Source of the DNA: Apoderus coryli
Lineage: Eukaryota > Arthropoda > Insecta > Coleoptera > Attelabidae
Direction of reading: 5' to 3'
NCBI GenBank assembly: GCA_911728435.2
Contig: OU452205.1
Location: 10,546,260-10,610,259 of the forward strand
Length of the DNA: 64,000 nucleotides
Position 1 is the first letter of the stretch. Every line of letters begins with the position of its first letter. Of this stretch, positions 10,270 to 21,876 are shown one piece after another. The position numbers were made by a program, and so were the translations under genes. Under the pieces are notes generated by a model. That model had not been told where the DNA came from and made no database searches. It worked only from the letters and a program-made list of their open reading frames with translations.

Positions 10270-12560
10270 GGTATGTCAAAAGTGAGTTTGCCATTTTAAC
10301 AGCAACGGCTACAATTTTGATTATTTTAAAAATTGTTTAACATATCAGGAATGACTAAAAAAAAGATAAAGACTATATTAATAATAAAAATGAAATTTAA
10401 TTAGAAATGCTAATCAATATCTACAATCTAAATAAACTGGTGCCCTCGAAGCAAGATTAGCTCTCTATAGAGAAATGTCTATTTTTGTTTATTTTTGTCA
10501 ATAATGACCCTGGACCATGTACACAGGGTTGGTTTAAATAGTACGACAAACAATTGTAAATATTTTAATGTCATTCATTCATGCTTGTTTTTACTTTCTG
10601 AATACGTATTTGACATTTGGACGCATTTGGCAACCGTTCCTAGTCCCATGGAAAGTGAAACCAAACGTTTTTATCTCTATCTTATCGGAATTATTAATTT
10701 GTTCAATAAATATTTATTGTTTTTTTAATGTATTGTCATGAAAAATCTATGTTGCGATTATATTGTATACCTTCAATAAAAATTGTAGTCCTATTAATAA
10801 TAGTTTTAAAACAAAAATTTTAGTACTCGAAAATGCTTGCAGAAACGATGTCAGTTAAAATACTGTTGTGATAACTAAGTCGAAGGGGTAACCACACCCG
10901 AAATCGTGTCACTTTTGCCTTGCATAATCGCGAAATCTCTTGTGAAATTACCAAAATACTTGCAAAATTGCGCTATATCACTTAAGAAATTTACGAAATC
11001 GTTGCGAAATCTACGATTCAAAGCCTAATGTCTACGAAATCACATGAAAATTACCAGCATTTATCAATAATACTTCTGTATTTTAAGTAGTTTCCTGATA
11101 ACCGATTTTCATTTTTATCTGCTTAATGAAGATAATAGATAGATAGGAAACTGACAAAATTAAATAAAAACTTTTATAAAATTAGTTTGTTAAATGAACT
11201 GAATGAAATCAATAAAATTTAAACATTAATTTACTCAAAAATTTCTTGATGTAACATGAACAATTTTTGATTTGCAGTGTGTTGAAAATTATACTCTTTC
11301 AAATAATATTGATGACCTCATATCCAAAACAGTGATGACTTCATAGATGCGGCTAATACGTCAGAAGATTTCTAAACTACAATTGCGTGTCCGAGGATTT
11401 TTCCGGAAAACTTTTCTTTTTTGAAAAAACGAATTTCTTCCTTACTTTATGTACAATGTACACACTGTACAATTATCGTACTCTTCTTCATTTAAAAAAT
11501 ATGTTTTTTTTTTTAATTCTTCAATCTCCAGGTCAACCAGTTATAAATACTTCCTCTACGCCAAAGATAATAGGGTAGCGTTTTTGATTTACAGCAGGTA
11601 CACGCATCATCACTTTCGATGAAGTAATTTTGTGATGTTAAAACAAAAGCGTATTTCGAACTAGACAAAATGCGGCATAGGAAAAACCTCTTTAATATAA
11701 ATATAAAAAATCAACAAGTTTAACACTAGTCCTCGGATAGATATGACTTTAACCGATATATAGCAGTTCTTATATTAATAATAGCTGGGGAGTAGCCAGG
11801 GTTGTTCCAGGCTGCACAATTGTGCCGAAAGTGGCCCAATCAAGCATCCTTTGGCACACTGGCACATCTTTGGTAAAAATGGAATCATTATACCAATTGA
11901 TCTTTTAAATTATAAGTTTATTCAACATAAAAGCGATTTTTTAATTGGGAGAGAATTTTTTACATATTTATTATTATTATTAAAATTTGGTTTATTAGAA
12001 ATTAATAAATGTGTTATATTTTTGGGATTATTTATGTCCAGAAATAAGTTGTTTTGCGAGTTTTTGATAGTATTGTTCTAGGTTTCTTTTTATACTCGTA
12101 TATTTATTGTTATTATTTGATTTATTAGAAATTAATAAATATGTTATACACATATACATATTAATGTATTTTTTTTATTTACAATTTTAATTTTTTTTTA
12201 AATCTGGTACCATTGTCGGAAAACTGGCACTATTGCAACGTTGACAAATGTACACTCAAAAAATCTCAAGGAACAACACTGGGAGTAGCATTAGTGAATA
12301 CATGAATTTTACTTTCCTGACCGATGGTACCTGCAAAACAATTGGTTTGGTTTAGTTATTCACAACTAGCAATATCATTCGATTTATTGTCAGTGGGTTC
12401 ATACCCTGGGGGTACACAAATTGCGTGGACGAATTGTTTTCTGAGAAGCCTAAAATTCATTTTTTAGGCATATTATACAACGTCGAAATTAAAGGAACTG
12501 GTTAGAAATCAGAAATTGATAACTTACCTCGCCAACTTGCTAGCCTAAAAATTATTGTTT
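10270..12560. other. Mostly unassignable AT-rich sequence
   Basis: No gene is supported. Two small repeats are visible: 'aaataaactg...gccctcgaa' at 10430-10470 resembles 2468-2500, and 10910-11060 contains about five copies of a degenerate (C/G)GAAATC motif. The open frames here lack any family wording. Confidence 0.3.
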
Positions 12561-12564
12561 TTTT

Positions 12565-12733
12565 TCAATGACGAATTAAAAGTCGAATCTCCAAAACATA
12601 TTTTGGAAGTTAAACCAGTTCCATCAACAGTGGCAAAAAGAGAAAACTGATGATTCCGAACATGTTTGGATGCTGATTATAAATTTCTATTAATTTTATT
12701 TTTGTGGAGATTCGACTTTTATTTCGACATTGA
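12565..12733. mobile_element. Short hammerhead-family foldback relic
   Basis: Inverted ends of about 29 bp (12565-12593 and 12705-12733) share AAAAGTCGAATCTCCA. Inside, the minus strand has a broken hammerhead start (CTGTTGA, 12624-12630, followed by GGAACTGGTTTAACTTCC as stem II) and the plus strand has CTGATGA (12647-12653) running directly into TTCC-GAACATGT, so stem II is deleted and one A of GAAA is lost. The flank 12735-12755 (CCACTTAAGAATGG) recurs inverted at 42050, linking it to the 42.1-kb foldback. Confidence 0.65.
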
Positions 12734-13194
12734 AAATATACAACTCCACTTAAGAATGGACTATTGTTCAAATTAATTATTGTTTTTGTTGTTAGATGTG
12801 CGACAAAGAAGAAGAGAAAAAGAGTTTATTAATTTACTTTCTTTACGTAAAGTCAAATAAATCAAACAATACCGATTACTATTGAAATTTAACTCACTTG
12901 GCTTGCAGAGATATTTTAAGGATCGCCCACGTAGCTACTAAAGGAGAATTTTAATGGTTCTCCCTCGTTTTGTGTTTGTTAGTAAATTAAATTAGTGAAA
13001 TAAAAAACAATGGCTTAAAAAAATATATAAACTTTTTTAATTACTAAACAATAATAATTAACAATTAATCTACAATAAAATTGATTAAAAACAATTGTAC
13101 TTACATTCGGAACATCTCTTAATTGGACACAGCTGACAACTTCACAACTGGACTTTGGAGCTAAATAATTAATTTTATTATTATTTTATTTGAG

Positions 13195-13350
13195 TACATT
13201 ATTTATATCGTCCGTTCCGGTGGATTTCCCTCAAACGCACGTTACCTCCTGGTAAAGCAGGTGTTCCAACTGCTCTGCTTTACAGTTTTTTGATTAACAC
13301 AAAATCTTCTAAACAAAACAAAAACGAAGATTTATATATAACGTCTTGGG
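13195..13350 (+). repeat. Dispersed repeat B, copy 1
   Basis: Shares wording with 16220-16370: 'cgttccggtgg', 'ttccctcaaac', 'caggtgttc', 'tctaaacaaaa' and 'gaagatttatat' in the same order and orientation. Origin not recognised. Confidence 0.6.
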
Positions 13351-13741
13351 GGTAAATAAAAATGTTTAAAATTCTGCAGTTAAAGAAGATTAGTGCTTAA
13401 ATTTAAATAGCGTCAACCGCCCTCATATTAAGCTCCTGAGGATCCCGAAGGTCCGACACAAAAGACAGACTCAAAATGACTCCACCGTTGCACAACGCCA
13501 CCACGAATTTCTAAAAAATCAAACAAATAGGTACAACGTACAACAACGCGAAGCGGATACTTCAACGTGCACGTAATAGTTGTGCACATGAGGCTTTCAA
13601 ATATGTCTGTCGCGTGGGTAAAAGAGGTTTCCACCAATCAGATTTCAAATTTGCCTGAGACAGTACACAGGTATTCGCTGGCGCTGGCCACGATGGCGAA
13701 TACACATCCGCGTGGGAATAAAAGTCCGTACCGGACTATAT

Positions 13742-15245
13742 CAATCAAATCAAAACATGCTTTATTGTTGTAAATACATAGTATTTGTTAACAAAGCTCA
13801 AAAAAACATGTTATCCTATGCTAACAATAATCACACAATAATCAAAATCACAGTAATCACAATGGGCAGAACAAACAAACGCATAACAAAGCCAATACAC
13901 AATTAAAATCATTTTCACTCCCACGTGCTCGCAAAATATTCATTTAGATTGTAAAATACATTCTCCTTAAGAAGTGATGTTACAGACCTTTTAAAACTTA
14001 ACAAGTTTGGCCTCATTTTAATATTATTACGGAGATGGTTAAAAAATTTTATGCTTAAATAAATTAGGGAATTCCTGGTTTATTCCGTTTGAGGATTCGG
14101 CATTGGAAAGTCAAACATCTGCCTGGTATTATAGGGTTTGTTGAAAGATCCAAGTTGAGTACCAAATTTTTTATAGATCAAGCAAGCCGCTTCCAGTATA
14201 AAAAGACCACACAATGGTAATATCCTTAAAGTCTTAAACAGAGGCTTACAAGTGTATCTGTTAGTTTTACGACAAACAAATCTTACTGCCCTATTCTGCA
14301 AAACAAACACAGAGCTGAACAAATACTGACTGCAGCATCCCCAGAAAGCAATCCCATAACGCAGATGACTCTCCACAAGAGAAAAATATGCTAGCCTTGC
14401 AGTTTCCACTCCAAGTTCATCGGCTATAACTCTAACAGCGTAACACCCTCTGGCTAGTTTCTGTCTTAAGGCCAATATATGGTCATGAAATTTTAACTTA
14501 TTGTCTATCACTAGTCCAAGAAATTTGTTAGAGTTACTTACTAATCTGCTCCAATGGTTCATCCCGAATACCCATCTGCTCTGGACACAAATACTTAAAG
14601 CATACTAATTTAGTTTTGCTTACATTTAGGGACAGAAGGTTTGAGTCACACCACCTCTTAATCACCACCAGGTCCTTTGTTACTATTGTTGTCAATGAAG
14701 CAGGGTCTTTATGAGACCATAGAATAGTAGTATCGTCAGCAAATACTGTGAATTGACCTCTTATTGCAAGAGATGAAATGTCGTTTATGTAGACTAGGAA
14801 TAAAATGGGACCAAGTACCCTGTGGAACTCCATGGGGTATGAGGCATTCGTCCGAGTAAATACCCATCGACCCAACAATCTGCTTTCTATTCGTTAGGAA
14901 TGATCTGAACCAATGCAAAGAGACACCTCGGAAGCCATACCTAAAAGTCGAATGCTTTGCTAAAGTCACAAAACACGGCCGCGGCCTCATCACCACCATT
15001 CAAGCTCAAATAGAGTCTCTCCAGAAAGGAAAACATCGCATCACTCGTGCTCACACCCTCCCGAAAGCCAAACTGGGACTCACTTAAAATGCCATTCACA
15101 GTTAGAAAGTTGATCATATCAAATTTATCAGCATTTTTTATATGATTAACAGCGATGGGTCATTTTTGTTATTTCCCTCAATATATTTTGAGAAAATTGG
15201 GCTTAAAATTTCACCAGTTAGGTAGTTGGAACCTATAACTCTTAT
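13742..15245 (-). mobile_element. 5'-truncated Jockey/CR1-like LINE with RT domain and 3' tail
   Basis: Minus-strand reverse transcriptase remnants run from about 15240: QFGFREGVSTSDAMFSFLE, AAAVFCDFSKAFD, then after frameshifts HGVPQG, LGPILFLVYINDISS, the catalytic TVFADDTTIL (about 14745-14715), and the thumb/C-terminal part down to the stop near 14080. There are at least three frameshifts. The 3' untranslated part ends AATAAAGCATG-TTTTGATTTGATTGA at 13740-13763, a simple 3' tail typical of these LINEs. The 5' half (endonuclease) is absent. Confidence 0.85.
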
Positions 15246-15461
15246 TAGGATATTTTTTTTATTTATTTATTGAAATTAAGAAGTATTGAATTAAGTAGGT
15301 GGGAATAAAATTCCCTTTCTCTCTCACATGAATTTATCAACATATGGGAGATAATTATCCCGAAGCAAGAAGTTTTTGTATTTTTTTCTGAATTTGATTG
15401 GAAGAAATGATTTGAGGCAGGCAGGAAGTTTAGTACATAATAAAGTAATTTGACAAAGAGT

Positions 15462-15720
15462 TTTTGGCGTCATTGATAGAGCGTGCGCTTCGTTTCCGGA
15501 AGGTTCTGTATTCGAATCCCAGCTCTGCCAATATTTTTTATTTCTAATTTTTGAATAAAAAAGGTAGTTTGTTACGTTAGTTTATTCGAAATATTGAAAT
15601 AATACAATAGTAATAAGAATAATTATTAAAATTCTGTTCCGTTAGGCAGGTCATGTATTTTTGACTATATTATATCTTGATGGGAAAGTTATGGGGCGGC
15701 ACAACCGATTTTTTTCATTA
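15462..15720 (+). mobile_element. tRNA-derived SINE-like element
   Basis: The head (15462-15533) is tRNA-like: GATAGAGCG in the A-box position, a CTTC...GAAG hairpin and TTCGAATCCC in the B-box position, closing with CTCTGCCAA. The body (15534-15720: 'gtttgttacgttagtttatt', 'aggtcatgtatttttga', 'acaaccgattttttt') is repeated at 31912-32195 without the head. Transcription by RNA polymerase III from the head would run rightward. Confidence 0.6.
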
Positions 15721-16219
15721 AATCCCACTTAAATTTTGCCCATTATAAATTTATATCGTCACCTTGTACACAAAAATATAAATATTTGATCGGAAATACC
15801 CTATACACGATATTTTATGTGATTAGGTAGGCATAGTTACAATTTTATTACGGTTATAATGCGTGAGCGTCTCCACAAAGATTTTTTAATGTTTGAAATA
15901 AACAAAAAAAAAACAAAAAACTGGTAAGTATAAAATTTATAAATGCGTTTTTTTGTTTAGAAAATTTTTCATGTTGGCGTGATGTGTGTATATATGTATT
16001 TATTACGGTGGGTCAATGTACTCAAGGAAGTAAAAAAGATGCTTAGCTAAGCTTGTAGAGAGATGTATTAGATATTCCTACCTATATACCAGGGCCCTGT
16101 TTCAGAAAAGTACAATTCCAAAAACAGTGTGTGTGTCGTATTCAGGTGGAAAAGTAATCATTATAATGTAGTTTGTTTATATATTTTGTTTTTTAGCGGA
16201 AAACTGCTGTATATTTTTG

Positions 16220-16370
16220 AGTAAATTGTATATATTTCGTTCCGGTGGTTTTCCCTCAAACCCACGTTTCCTTTTGGCTCAGGTGTTCTAACTGCGCAGC
16301 TATTACCCACTCCAGAGTTTTTCCCTTGACACTAAATCCTCTAAACAAAATAAAAATGAAGATTTTATAT
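16220..16370 (+). repeat. Dispersed repeat B, copy 2
   Basis: Same order of short blocks as 13195-13350, diverged, directly followed by dispersed repeat A. Confidence 0.6.
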
Positions 16371-16417
16371 TCGTTATTCGTATTCGCCATAAGCATTAAA
16401 ATTATAAACATTTCTAA

Positions 16418-16660
16418 TTTTACTTTCCCGCATGGGGAAGTATAGTGGACGCGCTAAAAAAAATTGAATTAAAAACAGATATTACCATTTTGAAGTTCCC
16501 TGAGACGATTAAGACCATTTCCACAGGGAAGTCTGTGTGCATGTATGCATTCTACCACGATAGCGCCCAAACGCTTTCACCAATTGAGCTAAATTTTGGT
16601 ATATGCGTTTGGGGGAGTATGATGAACCCATTAGTTTTTTGTTGTAATCGCTTAAGCCCT
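16418..16660 (+). repeat. Dispersed repeat A, copy 1
   Basis: Contains 'tttcccgcatggggaagta', 'cgctaaaaaaa-ttga', 'aaaacagatatta', 'accaattgagctaaatttgg' and 'tatgatgaacccattag'. Shorter or inverted copies lie at 29785-29870 (plus) and 42705-42925 (minus). Probably a retrotransposon or DNA-element terminus; not identified. Confidence 0.6.
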
Positions 16661-17647
16661 GTGATAGGGGTGGACACAACCGTTAAATTTTCAAATAGCA
16701 GTAGGGGTCGAGTGATAGTGATCCTTTTAAAGCATTCTTTGTCTGCGTCACAGCGATTTGCCCCTATCCAATCTCGAGAAAATTGCTGATATCATTAAAA
16801 AACTGAATTTCAGGTCTAGTCTTTAAGGATTCATAACTTTGCAGCGAAGGCCGATTCGACAAAACTTTATATGAACTTATAACTTTCTTTTTTCACAAAC
16901 TACCCCAATCCGAGAGATTACCCACATATTCTGGGACACCCTGTATATCTATATGGCCTAGCTATACCTAAATATAATAGTTTATAAAATAACTAGAAAT
17001 ACCTATATTGTGCTATATTTTGTAAGTATGGAAGGTTCCTATAGCATGATATATATCTATATATGTTATATCATGCGATATATTATTTAAAGGAACATTA
17101 TATGATTTCTATGATATTGTATATTTATAAACAAAGATCTACCACAGTAAACGACATGCAGGCTACCTAAGTGAAACAAATTTTGTGTCCAATACTGACA
17201 ACATTTAAAGGCGGCTTATACAACATGCATTATGCAAAATGAAGTACAACTTGCCTTAGGCTGTTAACTCTTAACGTTTAATTTAAGTGTTGCTGTATTA
17301 TTTATTATTAGTTTTAGTTAGTTTTTAATTTCAATGAAATTACATCTTAAGGGTTTCTCTTATTAACATTATAGCTCGGAAGTGGTCTTTAATTCATTTA
17401 CATATATTGTCATAAATATACTAACCTTGTATAACCTTAAAAAAATATCTCACAATGTATTTCTAATAATTTCATAAATTTAGGTATACCTAGGACATTT
17501 TAGCTATTTTAACAAAAAAGTATCAATTTCAGGGTGTCACATTTAAAAAAGGCTGGATATTGCACACCGAGCTGCCACAGATCGTTAAAAGGTAGCTTTT
17601 TTAAGTAATTCGTGAAATTTTACGATAAAATCTTAACTAGCGACTGC

Positions 17648-18002
17648 ACATTTTTTTTTTTGAAAAGTTTATTACCAACAAGTATATAATTTACAAAGTA
17701 TATATAACTAAACCTAAAACAGTGTGAAACACTGGTATCAAGGAAAACAAAATTAAAAATAATACTAAAAATAAAAGAAAACCAACAATCACAGTGATTT
17801 GTACTAAAAATTACAGTATTATAGTCCAACACTTAGAACTAAATTCATCCCATTTTCGGATGTCATAACTAAACTATATTATAACAAAACAAGTGTAATC
17901 AATTATCTGCCAGAAACCCACTCAGTAATGTCTTAAATACCTTTAAATTATTTGACTTCTTAATCTCATTTGGTAGACCATTTTACGTCCTAGATGCCGA
18001 GT
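17648..18002 (-). mobile_element. 3' end of a CR1/Jockey-like LINE with poly(A)
   Basis: On the minus strand from about 17985 the frame reads NGLPNEIKKSNNLKVFKTLL-SGFLAD-N-stop, the conserved C-terminal LP-EI----N---FK--L--FL block of LINE reverse transcriptases. About 230 bp of untranslated sequence follows, then AATAAAC and an A-run at 17651-17662. Truncated at the 5' end next to hammerhead-like wording at 18003. Confidence 0.65.
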
Positions 18003-18042
18003 TGAGTTTTTGCCAACACTGTCAGCATCATCAGGTCAGCAT
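18003..18042 (-). ncRNA. Degenerate hammerhead-like motif
   Basis: Minus strand: CTGATGA, then GCTGAC-AGT-GTTGGC as stem II (one wobble), then AAAAAC where GAAAC is expected. The key G of GAAA is lost and helix III is not palindromic, so it would be inactive. It may be the 5' remains of the neighbouring LINE or of a Penelope-like element. Confidence 0.35.
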
Positions 18043-18216
18043 TAAAACCAAAAAAAAAATATTCTGCTGCTGGGGATGCTCACTGTATTAGCGAAACGTT
18101 ATTTATATCGTTCAGTCTCCTGAAGAAAGGTTCAAATCTGAAGAAAAATGTCGTGGTGTGCCGAAAAAAAATGTGTGGCATAAAAATTATTTTTCCAAGG
18201 AACCGACGAAAAATAT

Positions 18217-19112
18217 ATACAGGGTGAAGCAGGTTTTTGTAACAGGACTTATAGAATATATTTTTTTAAGATTAAGATCTTATACCAACATATATCCGTG
18301 GAAGCTTCGTTTGTTAAAATTTCAGGATTTTTTCGGTTTTTGTAAGTTTTCTGCAACAGCTTTAGGAATAAAGGGTTACAATTTAGTACACTTGTTACAC
18401 GTTAAAAACTCAAGGTCTGAGGTTATTGAAATTTTTTCAAAACCTACAGGGTGGGACAATTTTGGGGTTCGCACTGAATTTGTGCCTCTCGAACATTTTT
18501 GTGCGCCGCCTGTGCTTTCTAGTAAATAATAATTTAGAATATCTGTTTCATATAGAAACTTTTTGGTCTCTTGTATGTTTTTCGAGAACTGTACTGATTT
18601 GGAGAGAAATAAAATTACCACTATACAACTACTGCTGAAGTTTTTGAGGACTTTGTCCAAAAGAAATTATTACCGAATATACCACCGAAGAGCAGTATGT
18701 GATCCTACCATAGTCGCCAGTTGAATAAAGTGCCAAGTTCCACCAGTAGAAAAAAGGAAATACAAGACTTTTTTCTTTTGGTTTTAAAATGTTACAATTT
18801 CAAAAAAGAATACGTTTGCGATAAAATTGCAGAGGTAGCAGGTTTCGAAATAATTCGGCTTCCGCCATATTACTGCATTTTTGGTCCGATCGAGTTGATA
18901 TGGCATAAACTTAAGTCTAATATACGCGCGCACAATAATACACCAACTTTAGTCGAAAAAGTAACCGTTGAAAACTGGAGAAACTGTACTGAACACGTTA
19001 AAAAAATTGAAAACACTTATCGCTCTATGTATATAAATAGCCTAGAACCTGAAAAAAGAATTATTATTAATTTGGAAGATAGTAGTGATAGCGAAATTGA
19101 TTTAGAGTAAGA
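18217..19112 (+). mobile_element. IS630-like element relic with C-terminal transposase
   Basis: Begins at TA-CAGGGTGAAGC (18215). From about 18700 the plus strand reads YHSRQLNKVPSSTSRKKEIQ, then (18721-19110, open) GFEIIRLPPYYCIFGPIELI, WHKLKSNIRAHNNTPTLVEK, and a Ser/Asp/Glu-rich acidic tail. The pattern LPPYHC-LNPIELIW is the third catalytic block of a widespread insect IS630-type DDE transposase; here N is replaced by G in the block and the first two catalytic blocks are gone. The neighbouring element begins 40 bp downstream. Confidence 0.65.
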
Positions 19113-19152
19113 TATGGTGCGTTTTATTTTGTCCTTAAATGTATGTATTATA

Positions 19153-20459
19153 CAGGGTGTTAGTAAATAAGTGCGACAAACTTCAGAAGGTAATTCTGCA
19201 TGAAAAAATAATGACAGTTTGCTATATAAACACATGTCCGCAAATGCTTCGTTTTCTGAGATACGGGGTGTTAAATTTTTTCTTAAAAACTGAAGATTTA
19301 TTGATTGCTCTGAAACCGGTAAAGATATGCAAATGAAATTTAGTGAGTTTTAAAAGGTAGTTATTGCGCATTTTTTGACATACAATCAAGAATTTTATGT
19401 TTATCAGTGGCGCGCATACGGGTAATGATCTCAATTTTTTTAAAGAAAGAAATGATACGCCAATGGAATTTTTCAAATTAAAAATCATTTTGGAATTCCC
19501 CGTTCAATTTGTGATAAAAAAGCTCTTTTGCTTTTTTATCAAAGGGGGCATCGTTTTTGTGCAAAAAAATAAAACATCTCGCGGCGACGCTAGTAGGCTA
19601 CTGTCAACATTCTGTTAAATACGAATATTTCAACGAAATGTCAAATTAGCGTTTCTTTATTACTAAGCTTTTGGTTTCGTATAACATTAATGTTAAAAAG
19701 TCATTAATTTTTCTTTTGTCGAAAAGAATGGAAAATTTTACAAATGCGGAATTGTGAGACATGCATTTTGTCTATGGTCGAAGTAATTGCCGGATTTAAA
19801 TCCTTTAGATTTTTATATTTGGGGTTTTCTTAAATCATTAGTTTATACCACTCCCGTCGAAATTATTGAAGACCTGAGGAATCGAATTATAGCCGGCTGT
19901 GACACAATAAGAAATACACTAGGAATATTTGCGCGAATACGACAATTAATCAGGCGAAGAGTTGAATCTTGTGTCGCTTTTACGGGTGGTCATTTTCAAC
20001 ATTTGTTGTAGGTTTGCTCCTATTTAAAATGTTATTAGTGTTATTTTCGCTTATTGTTTTGGTTTAATGTGTATTGTATTAGATAGTTCTTGATAATCTA
20101 TTAAAGAAATGAAAAATACGGGGTAAGATGTTTTATTTTTTTGCACAAAAACGATGCCCCCTACAATAAAAAAGCAAGAGAAATTTTTTATCACAAATTG
20201 ATCGAGGAATTCTAAAATTTTAGTGGCGTACCATTTTTTTCTTTAAAAGAATTGAGATCATTACCCGTATGCGCGCCACTGATGAAGATAATATTCTTAA
20301 TTGCAATCAATAAATCTTCAGTTTAAAAAAAAAAACTTTAACACCCGGTATCTCAGAAAACGAAGCATTTGCGGACATATGTTTATATAGCACACTGTCA
20401 TTATTTTTTCATGCAGAATTACCTCGTGAAGTTTGTCGCACTTATTTACTAACACCCTG
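19153..20459 (+). mobile_element. Internally deleted IS630-like element with long inverted repeats
   Basis: TA (19151-19152 and 20460-20461) flanks arms of roughly 340-430 bp starting CAGGGTGTTAGTAAATAAGT (19153-19580 against 20120-20459). Between them, a coding remnant starts MENFTNAEL-stop-DMHFVYGR (19729) and then jumps directly to LNPLDFYIWGFLKSLVY (19800) and RRRVESCVAFTGGHFQHLL-stop (20010). So the first ~20 and last ~75 codons are joined, with the whole catalytic centre removed. It cannot make transposase but has both ends, so it could have been mobilised in trans. Confidence 0.85.
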
Positions 20460-20469
20460 TATATACTGT

Positions 20470-21730
20470 TCAATTATAGGATTACTGCAGATTTTTAAAA
20501 TTAATAAATTGTAAAAATTAATTTACTTAGTACATTTTCTTTTTCATCAAGTATAGTGCGGCCCTGCACGGTAAATCCGAAAAGTTTTATGGTTTTATTG
20601 CATCTCAAGCCTAAGTCAGTTTCTTAGATCGTGAAAAGAACTATACTTTGGTATATGCATAAATAATTGGTATACGATTTAAATTAATTCCCCAATGATT
20701 TAATAATCTGCTCTACCCCGCCTATGGACTGGATAATACTTCATATCGGTTTCAACATGAAAGATAAACTAAAGCGGCCCTTATTTAGTGTAAAACGATC
20801 AGAATGAGTATATGTTTAGGTGTTATATAAGATGGTACTTATTTGTCAATGATACTCTTTCTTTGCCAGATGCGCCTTAAAAGATTTTGTAAGGATTTCT
20901 ACACACTTTTACAATGAATAGGTATTGTCAACACATTTGCGGTAAATTTGAGAACGGTAATGCTGAACAACATTTTGCATTATTGTGATTATTTATTTAC
21001 AGGTTTGGTTTTGATCCATAGCAAAATAAAATTTGATATCCGTTTGTATAGCACATAGTATAATGTTGTATAATAAATATATCTTTTTCAGACTTAGTGG
21101 ATTTGATATCTAAAATCAACAGTCCACTAATTTTCAAAGCATATTTTAAATAAATCATACTTCATTATATTAATCAAATTATAATAGAAACTGAAAATAA
21201 TTACTAATTACACATGGTTTTTTGTATTTTTTTATTGTAGCAACTATGGAAAATAGATTCAATAAAAAATACACATTGAGTAGTTTTCAACATTTTTATG
21301 AAAACTATGGCATTTTTCATCAATTTTATACGCAACTATGAAAAATCCAAGTTCGAAAATTGTGGATTTTAAGAAGTAATATTAACAATTTTCTTTTGTC
21401 CACAAAAGACAATAGTTTTTATTTGTTGACGATACAAATTTCAATTTTGTTAATCATGTAACAAACAAATACTTGCGGTGACTTAAAGTAGATAATGATT
21501 CATTAATAGAAAATAATACCTACCACAATTAAAACCAAAAAAATGAGACAGATGTAACATAGATAAATTTAAAATATAAAAAATATTTTTCATACGGGAA
21601 CTATTAATATGTAGCCAAGTTATACAAAAAATGTCTGTGTATTATTGGAATGTTTATTTTAATGTGTCGTTTTTGTTTTGTTTTTAATTGTGGTAGGTAT
21701 ATTTATCTAAGTGAGATAAATAAACCTAAA
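20470..21730. other. No recognisable gene
   Basis: AT-rich with no coding wording. At 21240-21360 'caactatggaaaa' and 'gaaaactatggc' recur, and a weak foldback is possible, but nothing is firm. Confidence 0.3.
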
Positions 21731-21736
21731 AGTTCG

Positions 21737-21776
21737 AGCCCTGATGGTGGTTTTTTAATAAACCGAAACGTTGGCT
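21737..21776 (+). ncRNA. Hammerhead-like ribozyme, ACGT helix III variant
   Basis: Stem I is AGCC (21737-21740) with GGCT (21773-21776). The core is CTGATGG (21741-21747), one change from CTGATGA. Stem II is GGTTT (21749-21753) with AAACC (21760-21764). GAAA is at 21765-21768 and helix III is ACGT (21768-21771). The predicted cleavage is after T21772. The A9-to-G change would be expected to weaken catalysis. Confidence 0.6.
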
Positions 21777-21876
21777 AAATTAGTTTTTGTTGCTTGTTTG
21801 ACTCAACCCCTACATAATTTTTTAATTTTAATAATTCAACTCAGAGTCGTCGCTAGAGGCATTTATGCGTATATTA

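Noticed and set aside
10495..10728. Open plus-strand frame of 77 codons
   Set aside because: No family wording; it sits in AT-rich repeat-like sequence and is likely chance.
13428..13906. Several short overlapping frames, and hammerhead-like wording CTGAGGATCCCGAAGG near 13432
   Set aside because: No family wording in the frames, which lie in the LINE's 3' part and beside it; the motif lacks stem II and GAAAC, so it is not a hammerhead.
18090..18125. Possible second hammerhead-like motif (CTGGGGA, GCT...AGC, GCGAAACGTT)
   Set aside because: Two core bases differ and stem II has only three pairs; it may be a relic but is not supported by itself.
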